Assembly: GCA_016870355.1 (NCBI GenBank)
Contig: VGBR01000006.1
Coordinates: 1 to 64,000, forward strand
Length of the DNA: 64,000 nucleotides
Direction: 5' to 3'
DNA from: Actinomycetota bacterium
GTDB taxonomy: Bacteria; Actinomycetota; Acidimicrobiia; IMCC26256; PALSA-555
Position numbers and translations under genes: made by a program. The notes beneath the pieces were generated by a model. That model did no database searches and was not told where the DNA came from. It saw only the letters and a program-made list of their open reading frames with translations. Below are positions 33,004-41,465 of this stretch, piece by piece (the first letter of the stretch is position 1; each line of letters begins with the position of its first letter).

Positions 33004-33782
33004 AGATGCCGACGACGAACCCCGCGATGAAGGATGTCAGCGGGTGCTCGTAGACCTCCGCCGGGGTGCCGATCTGCGCGATGCGCCCCTCGTTGAACAC
33101 CGCCAGCGATCGCTCATCGTGAGCGCCTCTTCTTGGTCATGGGTGACGTAGATGAAGGTGATGCCCACCTCTCGCTGGATCGACTTCAACTCGACCTGCA
33201 TCGCCTGGCGCAGCTTGAGGTCGAGTGCGCCCAGGGGCTCGTCGAGGAGGAGCAGGCTCGGCCGGTTCACCAGCGCTCGAGCGAGCGCAACCCGTTGCCG
33301 TTGCCCACCTGAGAGCTCGGACGGCTTGCGATGGCGAAGGCGTCGAGGTGCACCATGCACAGCGCATCATGGACGCGTTCGTCCCGCTCGGCGCTCGGAA
33401 CCCGCCTGACGAGCATGCCGTAGCCGACGTTGCGTCGGACGTCCATGTGCGGGAACAGCGCGTAGTCCTGGAACACCGTGTTCACGTCCCGCTCGTACGG
33501 CGCGCGTCGGGTCACGTCCTCGCCGCGGAGCAGGACGCGCCCGGCCGTCGGCTTCTCGAACCCGGCGATCATGCGCAGGCACGTGGTCTTGCCGGAGCCG
33601 GAGGGTCCGAGCAGCGAGAAGAACTCGCCTTCTCGGATCTCGAGATCGACGTCGTCGACGGCCATGACCTTGCCGAACTGCTTGCTGACGTGGTCGAGGT
33701 GGACCGCCGCTGTCGACGACCGCGCGGACGCGCTGGCCGTCTGGTCGGCTTCGGACGTGCGGATCCCTGTCGCTGCGCTCAC
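33004..33782 (-). pseudogene. decayed PotA-like ABC transporter ATPase
   Basis: Three frames are needed. From GTG 33782: Walker A (LLGPSGSGKTTCLRMIAGF) through VFQDYALFPHMDVRRNVGYGM to VHLDAFA. After a missing C near 33335: [37 protein letters not shown] with signature and Walker B, to [13 protein letters not shown]. After another missing base near 33110: [27 protein letters not shown]. The C-terminal TOBE region is absent and no permease or binding-protein genes adjoin. This is the ATP-binding subunit of a spermidine/putrescine-type importer, most simply a relic. Confidence 0.75.
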
Positions 33783-33956
33783 CGTCCCCCGGTCCAATCG
33801 TCGCTGGCGGCACGGTATTCGCCGTTCAGGAGCGCGTGCCGTCAGCAATCCGTTGTCGACCCCCGACGCGGCGACGGAATCCACGCTCTTGGGGCGGGGT
33901 CCGCTTCAGGCTGCGGTGGGGGCTGTGCCGAGCACCCGCAGGAGCAGCCGCCGGTG

Positions 33957-34754
33957 TCACCCACCCGAGAATCGGGCGTCGCGCTTCTCCTTGAACGCGG
34001 CCATGCCTTCGGCCAGGTCGGCCGAGGTGGCGGCGAGGGCCTGGAAGGAGCCTTCGAGGTCGAGCGAGTGTGCCAGGTCGGTCTCGAAGGTGGCGTTCAA
34101 CAGCTGCTTGGAGAGCCCGAGGGCGCGCGTCGGCCCGCTGGCGAGGCGCGCCGCCAGCGCTTCGGCCGCGGCGGCGAGCTCGTCGGGCGCGACGCACTTG
34201 TAGGCCAGCCCGAGCTCGACCGCCTCGGCGCCCTTCGCCCCCTCACCGAGCAGGATCATCGCCTTCGCGCGCGGCAGCCCGACGAGGCGCGGCAAGAGGT
34301 AGGCGCCGCCCGCATCGGCGACGAGCCCGATCTTCGAGAACGACCACAGGAAGCGGGTCTCGTCGTGCACGAGCACGAAGTCGCAGGCGAGCGCGAGGTG
34401 CGCGCCCGGGCCCACCGCGGCGCCGTTCACCGCCGCGACGGTCGGCTTGTCGAGCTCCCACAGCTCGCGGATGAACGTCTGCACACCGATGCGCAGCGCC
34501 TCTGCCGTGGTGCGGTTGTTGAAGCCGGGTTCCGACACGTTGGCCAGCGTCGACGCGCTGAGGTCCATGCCCGCGCAGAACGCGTCACCGGCACCCGTGA
34601 CGAGCAGCGCACGGACGTTGTTGTCACCCCGAGCTGATCGAACGGCGTCGACGATGGCGTCGCGCATCTCGACCGTGAGCGCGTTCTTCGCTTCTGGTCG
34701 GTCGAGCGTGATGCGGCCGACGCGGTCGGCGCCGACCTCGTAGCGAATGGTCAC
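33957..34754 (-). CDS. enoyl-CoA hydratase/isomerase (crotonase family)
   Basis: A 265-aa crotonase-fold protein. RITLDRPEAKNALTVEMRDAI, LLVTGAGDAFCAGMDLSA (first oxyanion-hole loop) and KPTVAAVNGAAVGPGAHLALACDFVL (second loop) are typical. The catalytic Glu position of classical hydratases falls in the segment FSKIGLVADAGGAYLLPRLVG, where Asp and Ala replace the usual Glu-Gly pattern, so isomerase or other crotonase chemistry is possible. The thiolase gene lies 13 nt upstream; they appear to be one operon. Confidence 0.88.
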   Translation of the reverse strand: MTIRYEVGADRVGRITLDRPEAKNALTVEMRDAIVDAVRSARGDNNVRALLVTGAGDAFCAGMDLSASTLANVSEPGFNNRTTAEALRIGVQTFIRELWELDKPTVAAVNGAAVGPGAHLALACDFVLVHDETRFLWSFSKIGLVADAGGAYLLPRLVGLPRAKAMILLGEGAKGAEAVELGLAYKCVAPDELAAAAEALAARLASGPTRALGLSKQLLNATFETDLAHSLDLEGSFQALAATSADLAEGMAAFKEKRDARFSGG

Positions 34755-34767
34755 GGGCGTAGACCGG

Positions 34768-35946
34768 TCAGGGCTTCTGGTTGGTGAGGATGTTCACCAC
34801 CGAGACGCCGGAGCCGCGTCCACCGACGTTGTGCTGGAGCGCGTACCCGTTGCGCATCTCGACCTGTCGCGCTTCTGCCTCACCGCGCAGCTGCCACCAG
34901 CACTCGGTGAGCTGCGCGACTCCCGTTGCGCCGATCGGGTGCCCTTTGGCGAGCAGCCCGCCGGAGGTGTTGATCGGGATGCGACCCGTGAGCGAAGTCT
35001 CGCCGTCCAGCGACGCCACGCCGCCCTTGCCCTTGTCGACGAACCCGAGGTCCTCGATGTCGAGGATCTCGGTGATCGTGAAGCAGTCGTGGACCTCGGC
35101 CATGTCGACCTGTGACGGCTCGATGCCGGCCATCTCGTACGCGCGTTCGGCGGCCATCTGCGTGGCCTTCAGCGAGTTGTAACTCGTCTTCTCGTGCAGG
35201 TACGGGTGGTCGGTCGCGACACCGAAGCCAGCCACGTACACCGGCTTGTCGGTGAACTGCTCGGCGCGCTCGGCGCTCACGAGGATCGCGGCCGCGGCGC
35301 CGTCGGTCTGCGGGCAGCAGTCGAGCAGGTGAAGTGGGTGGCACACCGGCACCGAGTTGATGACGTCCTCGATCGTGATCTCGTTCTGGAAGTGCGCGTA
35401 CGGATCGAGCGCACCGTTGTGGTGGTTCTTGACCGCCACCGACGCCAGCATCTCTCGCGTCGTACCGAAGTCGTGCATGTGACGGGTCGCGAACGGTGCG
35501 AAGAGCACGGGGGCGGTCTCGCCCCTGGTGAAGATCGGGTGCCCCGACGCGGCCCGCGAGAGCAGACCTTCTTCGGTCGACTTGTCGCGCATCTTCTCGA
35601 CGCCGATGACGAGCACGACGTCGTGGACACCACTTGCGACGGCCATCGCCCCGATGCGGAAGGCGTCGGACCCTGAGGGGCAGGCATTCTCGACGCGCGT
35701 GCACGGGATGCCAGAGAGCCCGATGGCCGAGGGGATCGTGTTGCCACCGATGCCTTCTTGTCCCCACAGCGTGCCGCGCTGGGTGGCGACGATCGCGGCT
35801 TCGACCTGTGCGGGCTCGAAGCCGAGGTCGACGTTGTCGGTCGCGGCCGAGAACGCGTCAGCGGCCATCTGCTCGTAGCTCTGCTCGAACAGCTCCCCGA
35901 ACTTGATGAGGCCGGCGCCGACGACGGCGACTCGGTTCCAGGCCAT
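34768..35946 (-). CDS. thiolase (SCP2/acetyl-CoA acetyltransferase type)
   Basis: A 392-aa thiolase-fold protein. Cys89 in RVENACPSGSDAF is the acyl-accepting nucleophile. EVHDCFTITEILDIEDL, INTSGGLLAKGHPIGATGVAQ (catalytic His) and NVGGRGSGVSVVNIL complete the active site. It can cleave 3-ketoacyl-CoA or condense two acyl-CoAs. Its ATG directly abuts the TAG of the HMG-CoA-synthase-like/DUF35 fusion gene (no intervening base). This arrangement matches the archaeal thiolase-DUF35-HMG-CoA synthase complex. Confidence 0.9.
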   Translation of the reverse strand: MAWNRVAVVGAGLIKFGELFEQSYEQMAADAFSAATDNVDLGFEPAQVEAAIVATQRGTLWGQEGIGGNTIPSAIGLSGIPCTRVENACPSGSDAFRIGAMAVASGVHDVVLVIGVEKMRDKSTEEGLLSRAASGHPIFTRGETAPVLFAPFATRHMHDFGTTREMLASVAVKNHHNGALDPYAHFQNEITIEDVINSVPVCHPLHLLDCCPQTDGAAAAILVSAERAEQFTDKPVYVAGFGVATDHPYLHEKTSYNSLKATQMAAERAYEMAGIEPSQVDMAEVHDCFTITEILDIEDLGFVDKGKGGVASLDGETSLTGRIPINTSGGLLAKGHPIGATGVAQLTECWWQLRGEAEARQVEMRNGYALQHNVGGRGSGVSVVNILTNQKP

Positions 35947-37380
35947 CTATCCCATCCCTTCGGCGTCGCCGTCGACCTCGATCGGGCTCCCGGCGCGACG
36001 CGCCTTGTAGCCGTACACCGGCACGCCGCGCTCGTGTGCGTACTTGCGCAGCACGAGCTCGACGTCGCTGCCGACCTCGAGGTCGGAACCGTCGCCCACC
36101 ACCTGGAGCATCACCCGCGCGCCGTCGTCGAGATCGATGATCGCGAGGGGCAGCGGTGCGACGAACGGTGCGGGCATGGTGTGGTTGACCACGTAGGTGT
36201 GGACGCGACCACGCCGGGCGAGCGGTGTGAGCACGAACTTGGCGCTCCCGCACGACGTGCAATGGGGGTGGATAGACGGGGGCGTGTTGATCGTGCCGCA
36301 GTCGACGCAGCGGGCGCCCATGAGACCGAGCATCTCGTCGGCGCCGCGCACGAACTGCGCGCTCTCGGGGGGTACGGCCATCTGCACCGTCTCACCCGAA
36401 GCGACCAGCTGGTTGCGGGCGCGCAGCACCTCCGCATACGCGACCGGCTTCCCGGCGGTGATCGTGTGCGCGACGGTCGCTGCGCCACGTACCGGTGACT
36501 TCACGTTGACCTCGAGACCGGTGGCGCGTCCGCCACCCCAACCGACCATCGCGACGGTTCCGGCTGCGTCGAGGGCGCCGATGCCGCCCAGGATGGCGGC
36601 CGCAGCACCGGTGTCGCCGAGCTCGGTGTACACCGCGTCGGATGCGGGTGCCGCGGCGCCGATCTGCTTCGCGACGACGCCGCCCAATCGCCCGTCGGGG
36701 TCGGGGAGCGACCAGGCGCGCACGTCGAGCGCGGCGAGCTGCTCGCCGAGCTCACGCATGGTCGGCACGAACACCTCCTCACGGAACAAGCGGGCGTCGT
36801 AGAGGTCGCGGGTGCCGGCTTCGTTGTCGCCGCGGTACCGGTCGAGGAAGGGAAACGTGCGAGTGACGCGTGCGCCGATCGATGCGTCGCCACCGTGCGA
36901 CACGAGCACGACGGCTGCCGCGCCCGCTCCGGCGCGTGCCTCGTACGGTGTGCCCAGGCCGGGGACGATCGCATCCGACACCACCACGAGCGCCACGCGT
37001 GCCGAACCGGCCCCGATCGCGTCGGCCGCGCCGAGGAGCGCCTCCATGCCCGAGTGCGGGGAACCGGAGCACAGCGCGCCGCTCGAACGGTGTGAGAGTC
37101 CGATTGCTCGTGCCAGCACGGCATGGCTCGGGCCTTCGGCGAACGGTGGGCGAGAGGTGCCCCACCACAACCCGTCGACGATGTCGGTCTGGAGCTCGGA
37201 GGCGGCGAGCGCCCGACCTGCGGCCTCAGCCGCGAGGGTAAGGACGTCTTCATCAGGGGCGCAGACCGCGGACTGACCCTTGCCGCCCTTGCGGCCCCAG
37301 GCCGCGGCGGCATCAGCAGCTCGGAGGCGCCACGCGGGCGCGGCCGCGCCGACAGCCAGGAGCTGCACCCCGGGGGTCAC
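35947..37380 (-). CDS. HMG-CoA-synthase-like condensing enzyme fused to DUF35 OB-fold domain
   Basis: A 477-aa two-domain protein. Residues about 1-330 are a thiolase-superfamily condensing enzyme with a candidate nucleophile Cys104 (SSGALCSGSPHSGMEALLGAA). Residues about 345-465 are a DUF35 module: zinc ribbon CVDCGTINTPPSIHPHCTSCGS, then an OB-fold (VHTYVVNHTMPAPFVAPLPLAIIDLDDG). In archaea, separate HMG-CoA synthase and DUF35 proteins assemble with thiolase to channel acetoacetyl-CoA. Here two of the three are fused, and the thiolase gene follows without a gap. GTG 37380 is 8 nt after TAGCAT. Confidence 0.85.
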   Translation of the reverse strand: MTPGVQLLAVGAAAPAWRLRAADAAAAWGRKGGKGQSAVCAPDEDVLTLAAEAAGRALAASELQTDIVDGLWWGTSRPPFAEGPSHAVLARAIGLSHRSSGALCSGSPHSGMEALLGAADAIGAGSARVALVVVSDAIVPGLGTPYEARAGAGAAAVVLVSHGGDASIGARVTRTFPFLDRYRGDNEAGTRDLYDARLFREEVFVPTMRELGEQLAALDVRAWSLPDPDGRLGGVVAKQIGAAAPASDAVYTELGDTGAAAAILGGIGALDAAGTVAMVGWGGGRATGLEVNVKSPVRGAATVAHTITAGKPVAYAEVLRARNQLVASGETVQMAVPPESAQFVRGADEMLGLMGARCVDCGTINTPPSIHPHCTSCGSAKFVLTPLARRGRVHTYVVNHTMPAPFVAPLPLAIIDLDDGARVMLQVVGDGSDLEVGSDVELVLRKYAHERGVPVYGYKARRAGSPIEVDGDAEGMG

Positions 37381-37443
37381 GGGACCCGATGCTACCGGCG
37401 CCCGTGCCCCCTTCCTATTTGGTCCGATGCGCCGTCGGGGCGC

Positions 37444-38610
37444 CTACTTCTTCTTCGGGACGTAGATGCCGATGCCGTCGGGGAAGGCGAGACCGTCGGC
37501 CATCACCTCGGGCGGTTGCGGCTCACCGTCGACGAACGTGATCCGGAAGACCCGGCCCGTGCCGTCGCCCGGACCGATGCGGGTGCCGTCGATCACGATG
37601 CCGATGTCGGCGAAGTAGATGGTGCCGTCGGGCGCGACTCCCATGCCGAGGGGCGTCCCGGTCGAGATGCGCTCCGGACCGAGCCCCTCGCCCGCGGGTG
37701 GACGCAGGATCGTGCGCACGAACTGCCCGTCGGCGTCGTACTCGTTGATCAGGCCGTTGGCCACGCTCGCCACGTACCAGCCGCCGTCACCGGTCGGCGC
37801 CAGGCCGTTGGGCGTCGCGAGCTCGTTCTCGGTGGTGATGAACTTCTCCTTGGTGACGCTGTCGGCCATCGGCGCGCCGGTGCTGTCGGTCTGGCCGCAC
37901 CCGCCTTCGGCGTCGTCCGATGTCGGGAACGGTCCCGTGTACCGAGTTACGCCGGTGGTCGCGCCGCGCGCCGAAGAAATGAGGATGCGGTCCTCGTCGT
38001 CGATCTGGATGCTGCCCGCGGTGCCGATCGCGATGTCGAGCTTGCAGAACGGCACGTCGCCGTTCGTGCCGTTCGATCCGTCGTCGAGCTCCTCGAAGCC
38101 CGCGGTGAACGGCGGGAACCAGATGATGAGCTGACCGTTCTCGGGCCCGCTGGCCTGGTTGCCGATGTCGCTGGTCACGACCCGGCCGTCGGAGAGGATC
38201 CCGCAGCCGTAGTTCTCGGCGTTGTCGCTCGCGCCTTGGTAGGTCGGCTGGAGCTTGCCGATCTGCTTGGTCTTGAGCTTGCCGACCTTCGTGCCCTTCA
38301 TCTTGAAGATGCCCCATCCCTGGACCGGATCGGGCTGGCCGGTGTCTTCGCCGGCGATGAACGTCTTGCCGTCGGGGAAGAAGCAGATCTGCGCGTTGAT
38401 GTCACGGCCGTTCGGATCCTCGCTGTGGTTCTGGATCACGAGCTGGTGCTTGAACGGCTCGTTGCCGGTGTAGGCGTCGAGGTCGTTGCCTTGACCGTTG
38501 AGCACGATCACGCCCGCACCGGGGTCGTCCTGTCCCGACCACGCCGGCGACACGGCGAGAGCGGTGACCAACGCCGTCGTGAGCACGAGCATCAGCACTG
38601 CACGCTTCAT
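37444..38610 (-). CDS. exported beta-propeller-like (SMP-30/NHL-type) protein
   Basis: 388 aa from ATG 38610, with AAGGAGAAGC as ribosome site. Residues 1-26 are a signal peptide. The mature part has repeated blades (ATPNGLAPTGDGGWYVASVANGLINEYDADG, PLGMGVAPDGTIYFADIGIV, GRVFRITFVDG, DGLAFPDGIGIYVP) typical of calcium-binding lactonase-like or NHL propellers. It overlaps the upstream PQQ-propeller gene by ATGA, so both are secreted from one message. The substrate is unknown. Confidence 0.75.
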   Translation of the reverse strand: MKRAVLMLVLTTALVTALAVSPAWSGQDDPGAGVIVLNGQGNDLDAYTGNEPFKHQLVIQNHSEDPNGRDINAQICFFPDGKTFIAGEDTGQPDPVQGWGIFKMKGTKVGKLKTKQIGKLQPTYQGASDNAENYGCGILSDGRVVTSDIGNQASGPENGQLIIWFPPFTAGFEELDDGSNGTNGDVPFCKLDIAIGTAGSIQIDDEDRILISSARGATTGVTRYTGPFPTSDDAEGGCGQTDSTGAPMADSVTKEKFITTENELATPNGLAPTGDGGWYVASVANGLINEYDADGQFVRTILRPPAGEGLGPERISTGTPLGMGVAPDGTIYFADIGIVIDGTRIGPGDGTGRVFRITFVDGEPQPPEVMADGLAFPDGIGIYVPKKK

Positions 38611-40556
38611 TGCTTCTCCTTGTCCTTCTTGCTCTTGCCGGCGGTCGGCACGAACGCCGGGCTGAACGACTTGGTGGTGACGAGACGGTCGAAGCCCTGT
38701 GCGATCTCGGGGAGCGCGTCGGAATCGGTGATCGCGAGGATCGAGATGCGGCTGTACGCGGCGCCTGGGCGCGGCAGCGCCGACGAGTCGCACGAGCCGG
38801 AGTCGTCGAGCACGCACAGCAGGCCACCCTGGGGCTGGTCGTCGCTCTCGGAGATGAACACGCCGAAGCGCGTCGCGCCGTCGGCGGCGGCGGGGCTGCC
38901 GGCGCGCAACCAGCTCTCCGGGTCGCCGAGGCCGGTGGTCTTGATCGTGATCTTCCAGGGATCGAGCGTCATGTGGAAGGTGGCCGTGGGTGACGAGCCC
39001 GCGGGCGGCTCCTTCAAGTCGAAGCTGACGTTGCACGGCGCACTCACGCATTGGGGCACGGCACCCTTGAGCGTGGTCGCAGTCGGCCCGGCCTTGGTGT
39101 CCTGGGTCGTGCTCGTGACTGGCTTCCCGGTCGGGGAGAACAGGTACACGCCGCTCGTGCGGCTGCGGTTGTCCAGACCGGGTTCGCGGATCCCCGCGAC
39201 TGCGACCACGTCGTCGTCGACGATCGCCGCGCCTCCCGACACTGCGCCGCTCACCTCTTCGCTCCACAGCACGTCGCCGGTCGCCAGCTCGAGTGCGCGG
39301 ATGGTGAAGTCAGTCCCGCCGCTGATGAGCACGCCGTTGGCGACGGCCGCGGCGCCATACGTCGCAGCGGCCTCGTCTTGTTGCCAGATGATCTCGCCGG
39401 TCGTCGAGTCCATCGCGTGCAGGAACGGCGAACCGCCCACCGCGGTGCCGCCGGCAATGACGCCGTCGGCGAAGGCGGTCGGGCCGATGAACCCACCGGT
39501 CGAGAAGTTGCTCCCCGGCTCGGGAAGGCCGGGCTCGGCGGCTTTGGTGCTCCACACCAGCTCGCCCGTGGCGCGATCGACCGCGTAGTAGACGCCGTCC
39601 TTGTTGCCCAGGCCGACGAGTGCGCGACCGTTCGCCTCGAACAGGTTCGGCGCGCCGGCGAAGTCGAAGTCGTCTTGGTTCTCCTCGTGCGGCTGGTACG
39701 ACCACGCGACCGAGCCGTCGTCCAGGTTCAACGCGACCATCGCCTCGGCGAAGCGGCCCCACCCGTCGTCGGTCACGCAGTTGCCAGTGCCGACGAACAC
39801 GAGGCGCAGCTCGAGGTCGACGGTCGGCGACCCCCACACGTCGGCACACCCGCTGCCGGTCGCGCCTTCGCCCTCGGTAGGCGCGAGCACGGTCGTCCAC
39901 ACCTCGTCACCGGTCGCGGCATCGACAGCGAGCACGCCGGCCGGACGACCGCTCGGGTCGTTGTGCACGTCCCAGCCGACGATGACGAGGTTCTCCACCA
40001 CGACCGGTGACGACTCGATCTCGGAGTAGTCGGCGCCGTCGCCCGGCGCTCCGATCTCGTGCTGCCACGTGAGCTTGCCGTCCTTGGCCCGCAGCGCGTA
40101 GAGCGACTTCCCGCCACCGAAGAACACCGTGCGCACGTCGTCGACGACCTCGACCGCAGCCGACGACACGATCTGACCCGCGTACACGCGCGGGTGCGGC
40201 GTGGTCTTGTAGACCCAGCGCTTCTTGCCGTTGGATCGCTTGAGTGCGTAGAAGCGGCCAGCCCAGTCGCCGACGTAGACGGTGTTGTCGACGACGGCGG
40301 GCGTGGCGGTCACCACGTCATGAGTGTTGAAGAACCAGATCCGTCGCAGATCCCTGGCGCTCGACGCGTCAAGGCCGGGGCACTCGGTGGCGAAGCTGCG
40401 CTCGATGACCCGTCCCCACATCGGCCAGTCGCACTCGTCGGCGGGGGAGTCGACCGCGCGGCGCGCGGCGAGCACCGTCGACGCCGGCACCAAGCACGTG
40501 GCGAGCACGGCGAGCACGATCAGGCTGCCCGCGGTGCGCTTCCCCCCGAGACCCAC
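38607..40556 (-). CDS. exported PQQ-type beta-propeller protein
   Basis: 649 aa from GTG 40556, with TACGAT 7 nt upstream (leaderless). Signal peptide residues about 1-31. Repeated WD-like blades with the quinoprotein W motif follow: DWAGRFYALKRSNGKKRWVYKT, SLYALRAKDGKLTWQHEIGAP, DGVYYAVDRATGELVWSTKA, SPFLHAMDSTTGEIIWQQD, DFTIRALELATGDVLWSEEV. A carboxy-terminal region of about 170 residues holds two cysteine pairs. It may be a PQQ-dependent alcohol dehydrogenase-like enzyme or a non-catalytic PQQ-fold sensor; dedicated haem motifs (CxxCH) are missing. Confidence 0.82.
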   Translation of the reverse strand: MGLGGKRTAGSLIVLAVLATCLVPASTVLAARRAVDSPADECDWPMWGRVIERSFATECPGLDASSARDLRRIWFFNTHDVVTATPAVVDNTVYVGDWAGRFYALKRSNGKKRWVYKTTPHPRVYAGQIVSSAAVEVVDDVRTVFFGGGKSLYALRAKDGKLTWQHEIGAPGDGADYSEIESSPVVVENLVIVGWDVHNDPSGRPAGVLAVDAATGDEVWTTVLAPTEGEGATGSGCADVWGSPTVDLELRLVFVGTGNCVTDDGWGRFAEAMVALNLDDGSVAWSYQPHEENQDDFDFAGAPNLFEANGRALVGLGNKDGVYYAVDRATGELVWSTKAAEPGLPEPGSNFSTGGFIGPTAFADGVIAGGTAVGGSPFLHAMDSTTGEIIWQQDEAAATYGAAAVANGVLISGGTDFTIRALELATGDVLWSEEVSGAVSGGAAIVDDDVVAVAGIREPGLDNRSRTSGVYLFSPTGKPVTSTTQDTKAGPTATTLKGAVPQCVSAPCNVSFDLKEPPAGSSPTATFHMTLDPWKITIKTTGLGDPESWLRAGSPAAADGATRFGVFISESDDQPQGGLLCVLDDSGSCDSSALPRPGAAYSRISILAITDSDALPEIAQGFDRLVTTKSFSPAFVPTAGKSKKDKEKQ

Positions 40557-40588
40557 GGCGTGGATCGTAGGCGGCTTACCCTCTGGGT
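40557..40588. promoter_or_regulatory. divergent leaderless promoters
   Basis: In 32 bp lie TACGAT (complement of 40564-40569), 7 nt before GTG 40556, and TACCCT (40577-40582), 6 nt before GTG 40589. Both flanking genes lack room for a ribosome-binding site, so both messages are inferred to be leaderless. Confidence 0.6.
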
Positions 40589-41233
40589 GTGCCGGCAGAG
40601 CAGGTGTGCCATCCCCGCTTCGCGCGCATCTACCAGCGGTTTGCGCCGCAGATGGACAAGGCCGGCGCGGGCGAGCATCGCGACGAGATGCTGGCGGACC
40701 TCACCGGCCGGGTGATCGAGGTCGGCGCCGGCACGGGACTCAACTTCGGCCGGTACCCGTCGACGGTGACCGAGGTGCTCGCCGTAGAGCCCGAGCCGAG
40801 TCTGCGGAGGTCAGCCGAGAAGGCAGCGAAAGACGCGCCGGTGCCGGTGACGGTCGTCGACGGCGTCGCAAGCGCGCTACCGGCTGAGGACGCCACCTTC
40901 GACGCCGCAGTCGCGTCACTCGTGCTCTGCTCGATTCGTGACCTTCCGGGCGCGCTCGCCGAGATCTGCCGCGTGATGAAGCCTGGCGGAGAGCTGTGCT
41001 TCTACGAGCACGTGCGGTCAGAGCGCGCAGTGCCCGGTGCGCTCCAACGCGCGCTCGATGTCGCGTGGCCACACATGGCGGGTGGATGTCACACCAGTCG
41101 CGACACTGCGTCAGAGATCACGCGCGCTGGCTACGAGATCGAGCACATGCGCCGCTTCTCGTTCCGGCCGTCGATCTTCATGGCTCCAGTCGCGCCGCAC
41201 ATCATCGGAGTCGCCCGACGCCCCGCCAAGTAA
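40589..41233 (+). CDS. class I SAM-dependent methyltransferase
   Basis: 214 aa. Motif I GRVIEVGAGTGLNFGRYP, acidic residue after beta-2 (VLAVEPEPSL), motif III DAAVASLVLCSIRDLPGAL and post-motif MKPGGELCFYEHV are the Rossmann-like methyltransferase core. Sequence around RFSFRPSIFMAPVAPHIIGVA is typical of the UbiE/Mtf-like family that methylates small molecules or thiols. No partner is indicated, because the gene is followed by tRNA-Cys after 13 nt. Confidence 0.88.
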   Translation: MPAEQVCHPRFARIYQRFAPQMDKAGAGEHRDEMLADLTGRVIEVGAGTGLNFGRYPSTVTEVLAVEPEPSLRRSAEKAAKDAPVPVTVVDGVASALPAEDATFDAAVASLVLCSIRDLPGALAEICRVMKPGGELCFYEHVRSERAVPGALQRALDVAWPHMAGGCHTSRDTASEITRAGYEIEHMRRFSFRPSIFMAPVAPHIIGVARRPAK

Positions 41234-41246
41234 CCTCGACGGTTCC

Positions 41247-41321
41247 GGCGGCGTAGCCGAGTGGCTCAGGCAAGGGTCTGCAAAACCCTGGACGCGGGTT
41301 CGATTCCCGCCGCCGCCTCCA
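41247..41321 (+). tRNA. tRNA-Cys (GCA)
   Basis: A cloverleaf is complete. Acceptor arms are GGCGGCG (41247-41253) and CGCCGCC (41311-41317). The D-arm is GCCGAGTGGCTCAGGC and the anticodon stem AGGGT/ACCCT, with loop CTGCAAA holding anticodon GCA (41280-41282). The T-arm is GCGGG-TTCGATT-CCCGC. The 3-prime CCA is encoded (41319-41321). The length is 75 nt including CCA. Confidence 0.93.
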
Positions 41322-41383
41322 ACGTTCGGGCGGGTCACACCCGATTTCCTGCCAACGGGTGCTCTCGCGCGACGACGGTTTTC

Positions 41384-41401
41384 CCAACGGATTTCCGTTG
41401 G
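41384..41401. other. short stem-loop downstream of tRNA-Cys
   Basis: CCAACGG-ATTT-CCGTTGG is a perfect 7-bp hairpin 63 nt past the tRNA. It could end the tRNA transcript or the convergent amidohydrolase transcript, but no U-tract follows on either strand. The remaining 41322-41465 gap holds nothing else I can identify. Confidence 0.4.
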
Positions 41402-41465
41402 AAGTAACGAGCGGGGCCAGACCGGCGACATCGCCGAGTACCGCTAGCCCGATCCGGCGCCCTCG

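Noticed and set aside
41247-41401. tRNA-Cys as an integration site for a mobile element
   Set aside because: No integrase, no duplicated tRNA 3-prime end, and ordinary genes on both sides.
41384-41401. Intrinsic terminator after the tRNA
   Set aside because: The stem is short and not followed by a U-tract on either strand; kept only as an unclassified hairpin.
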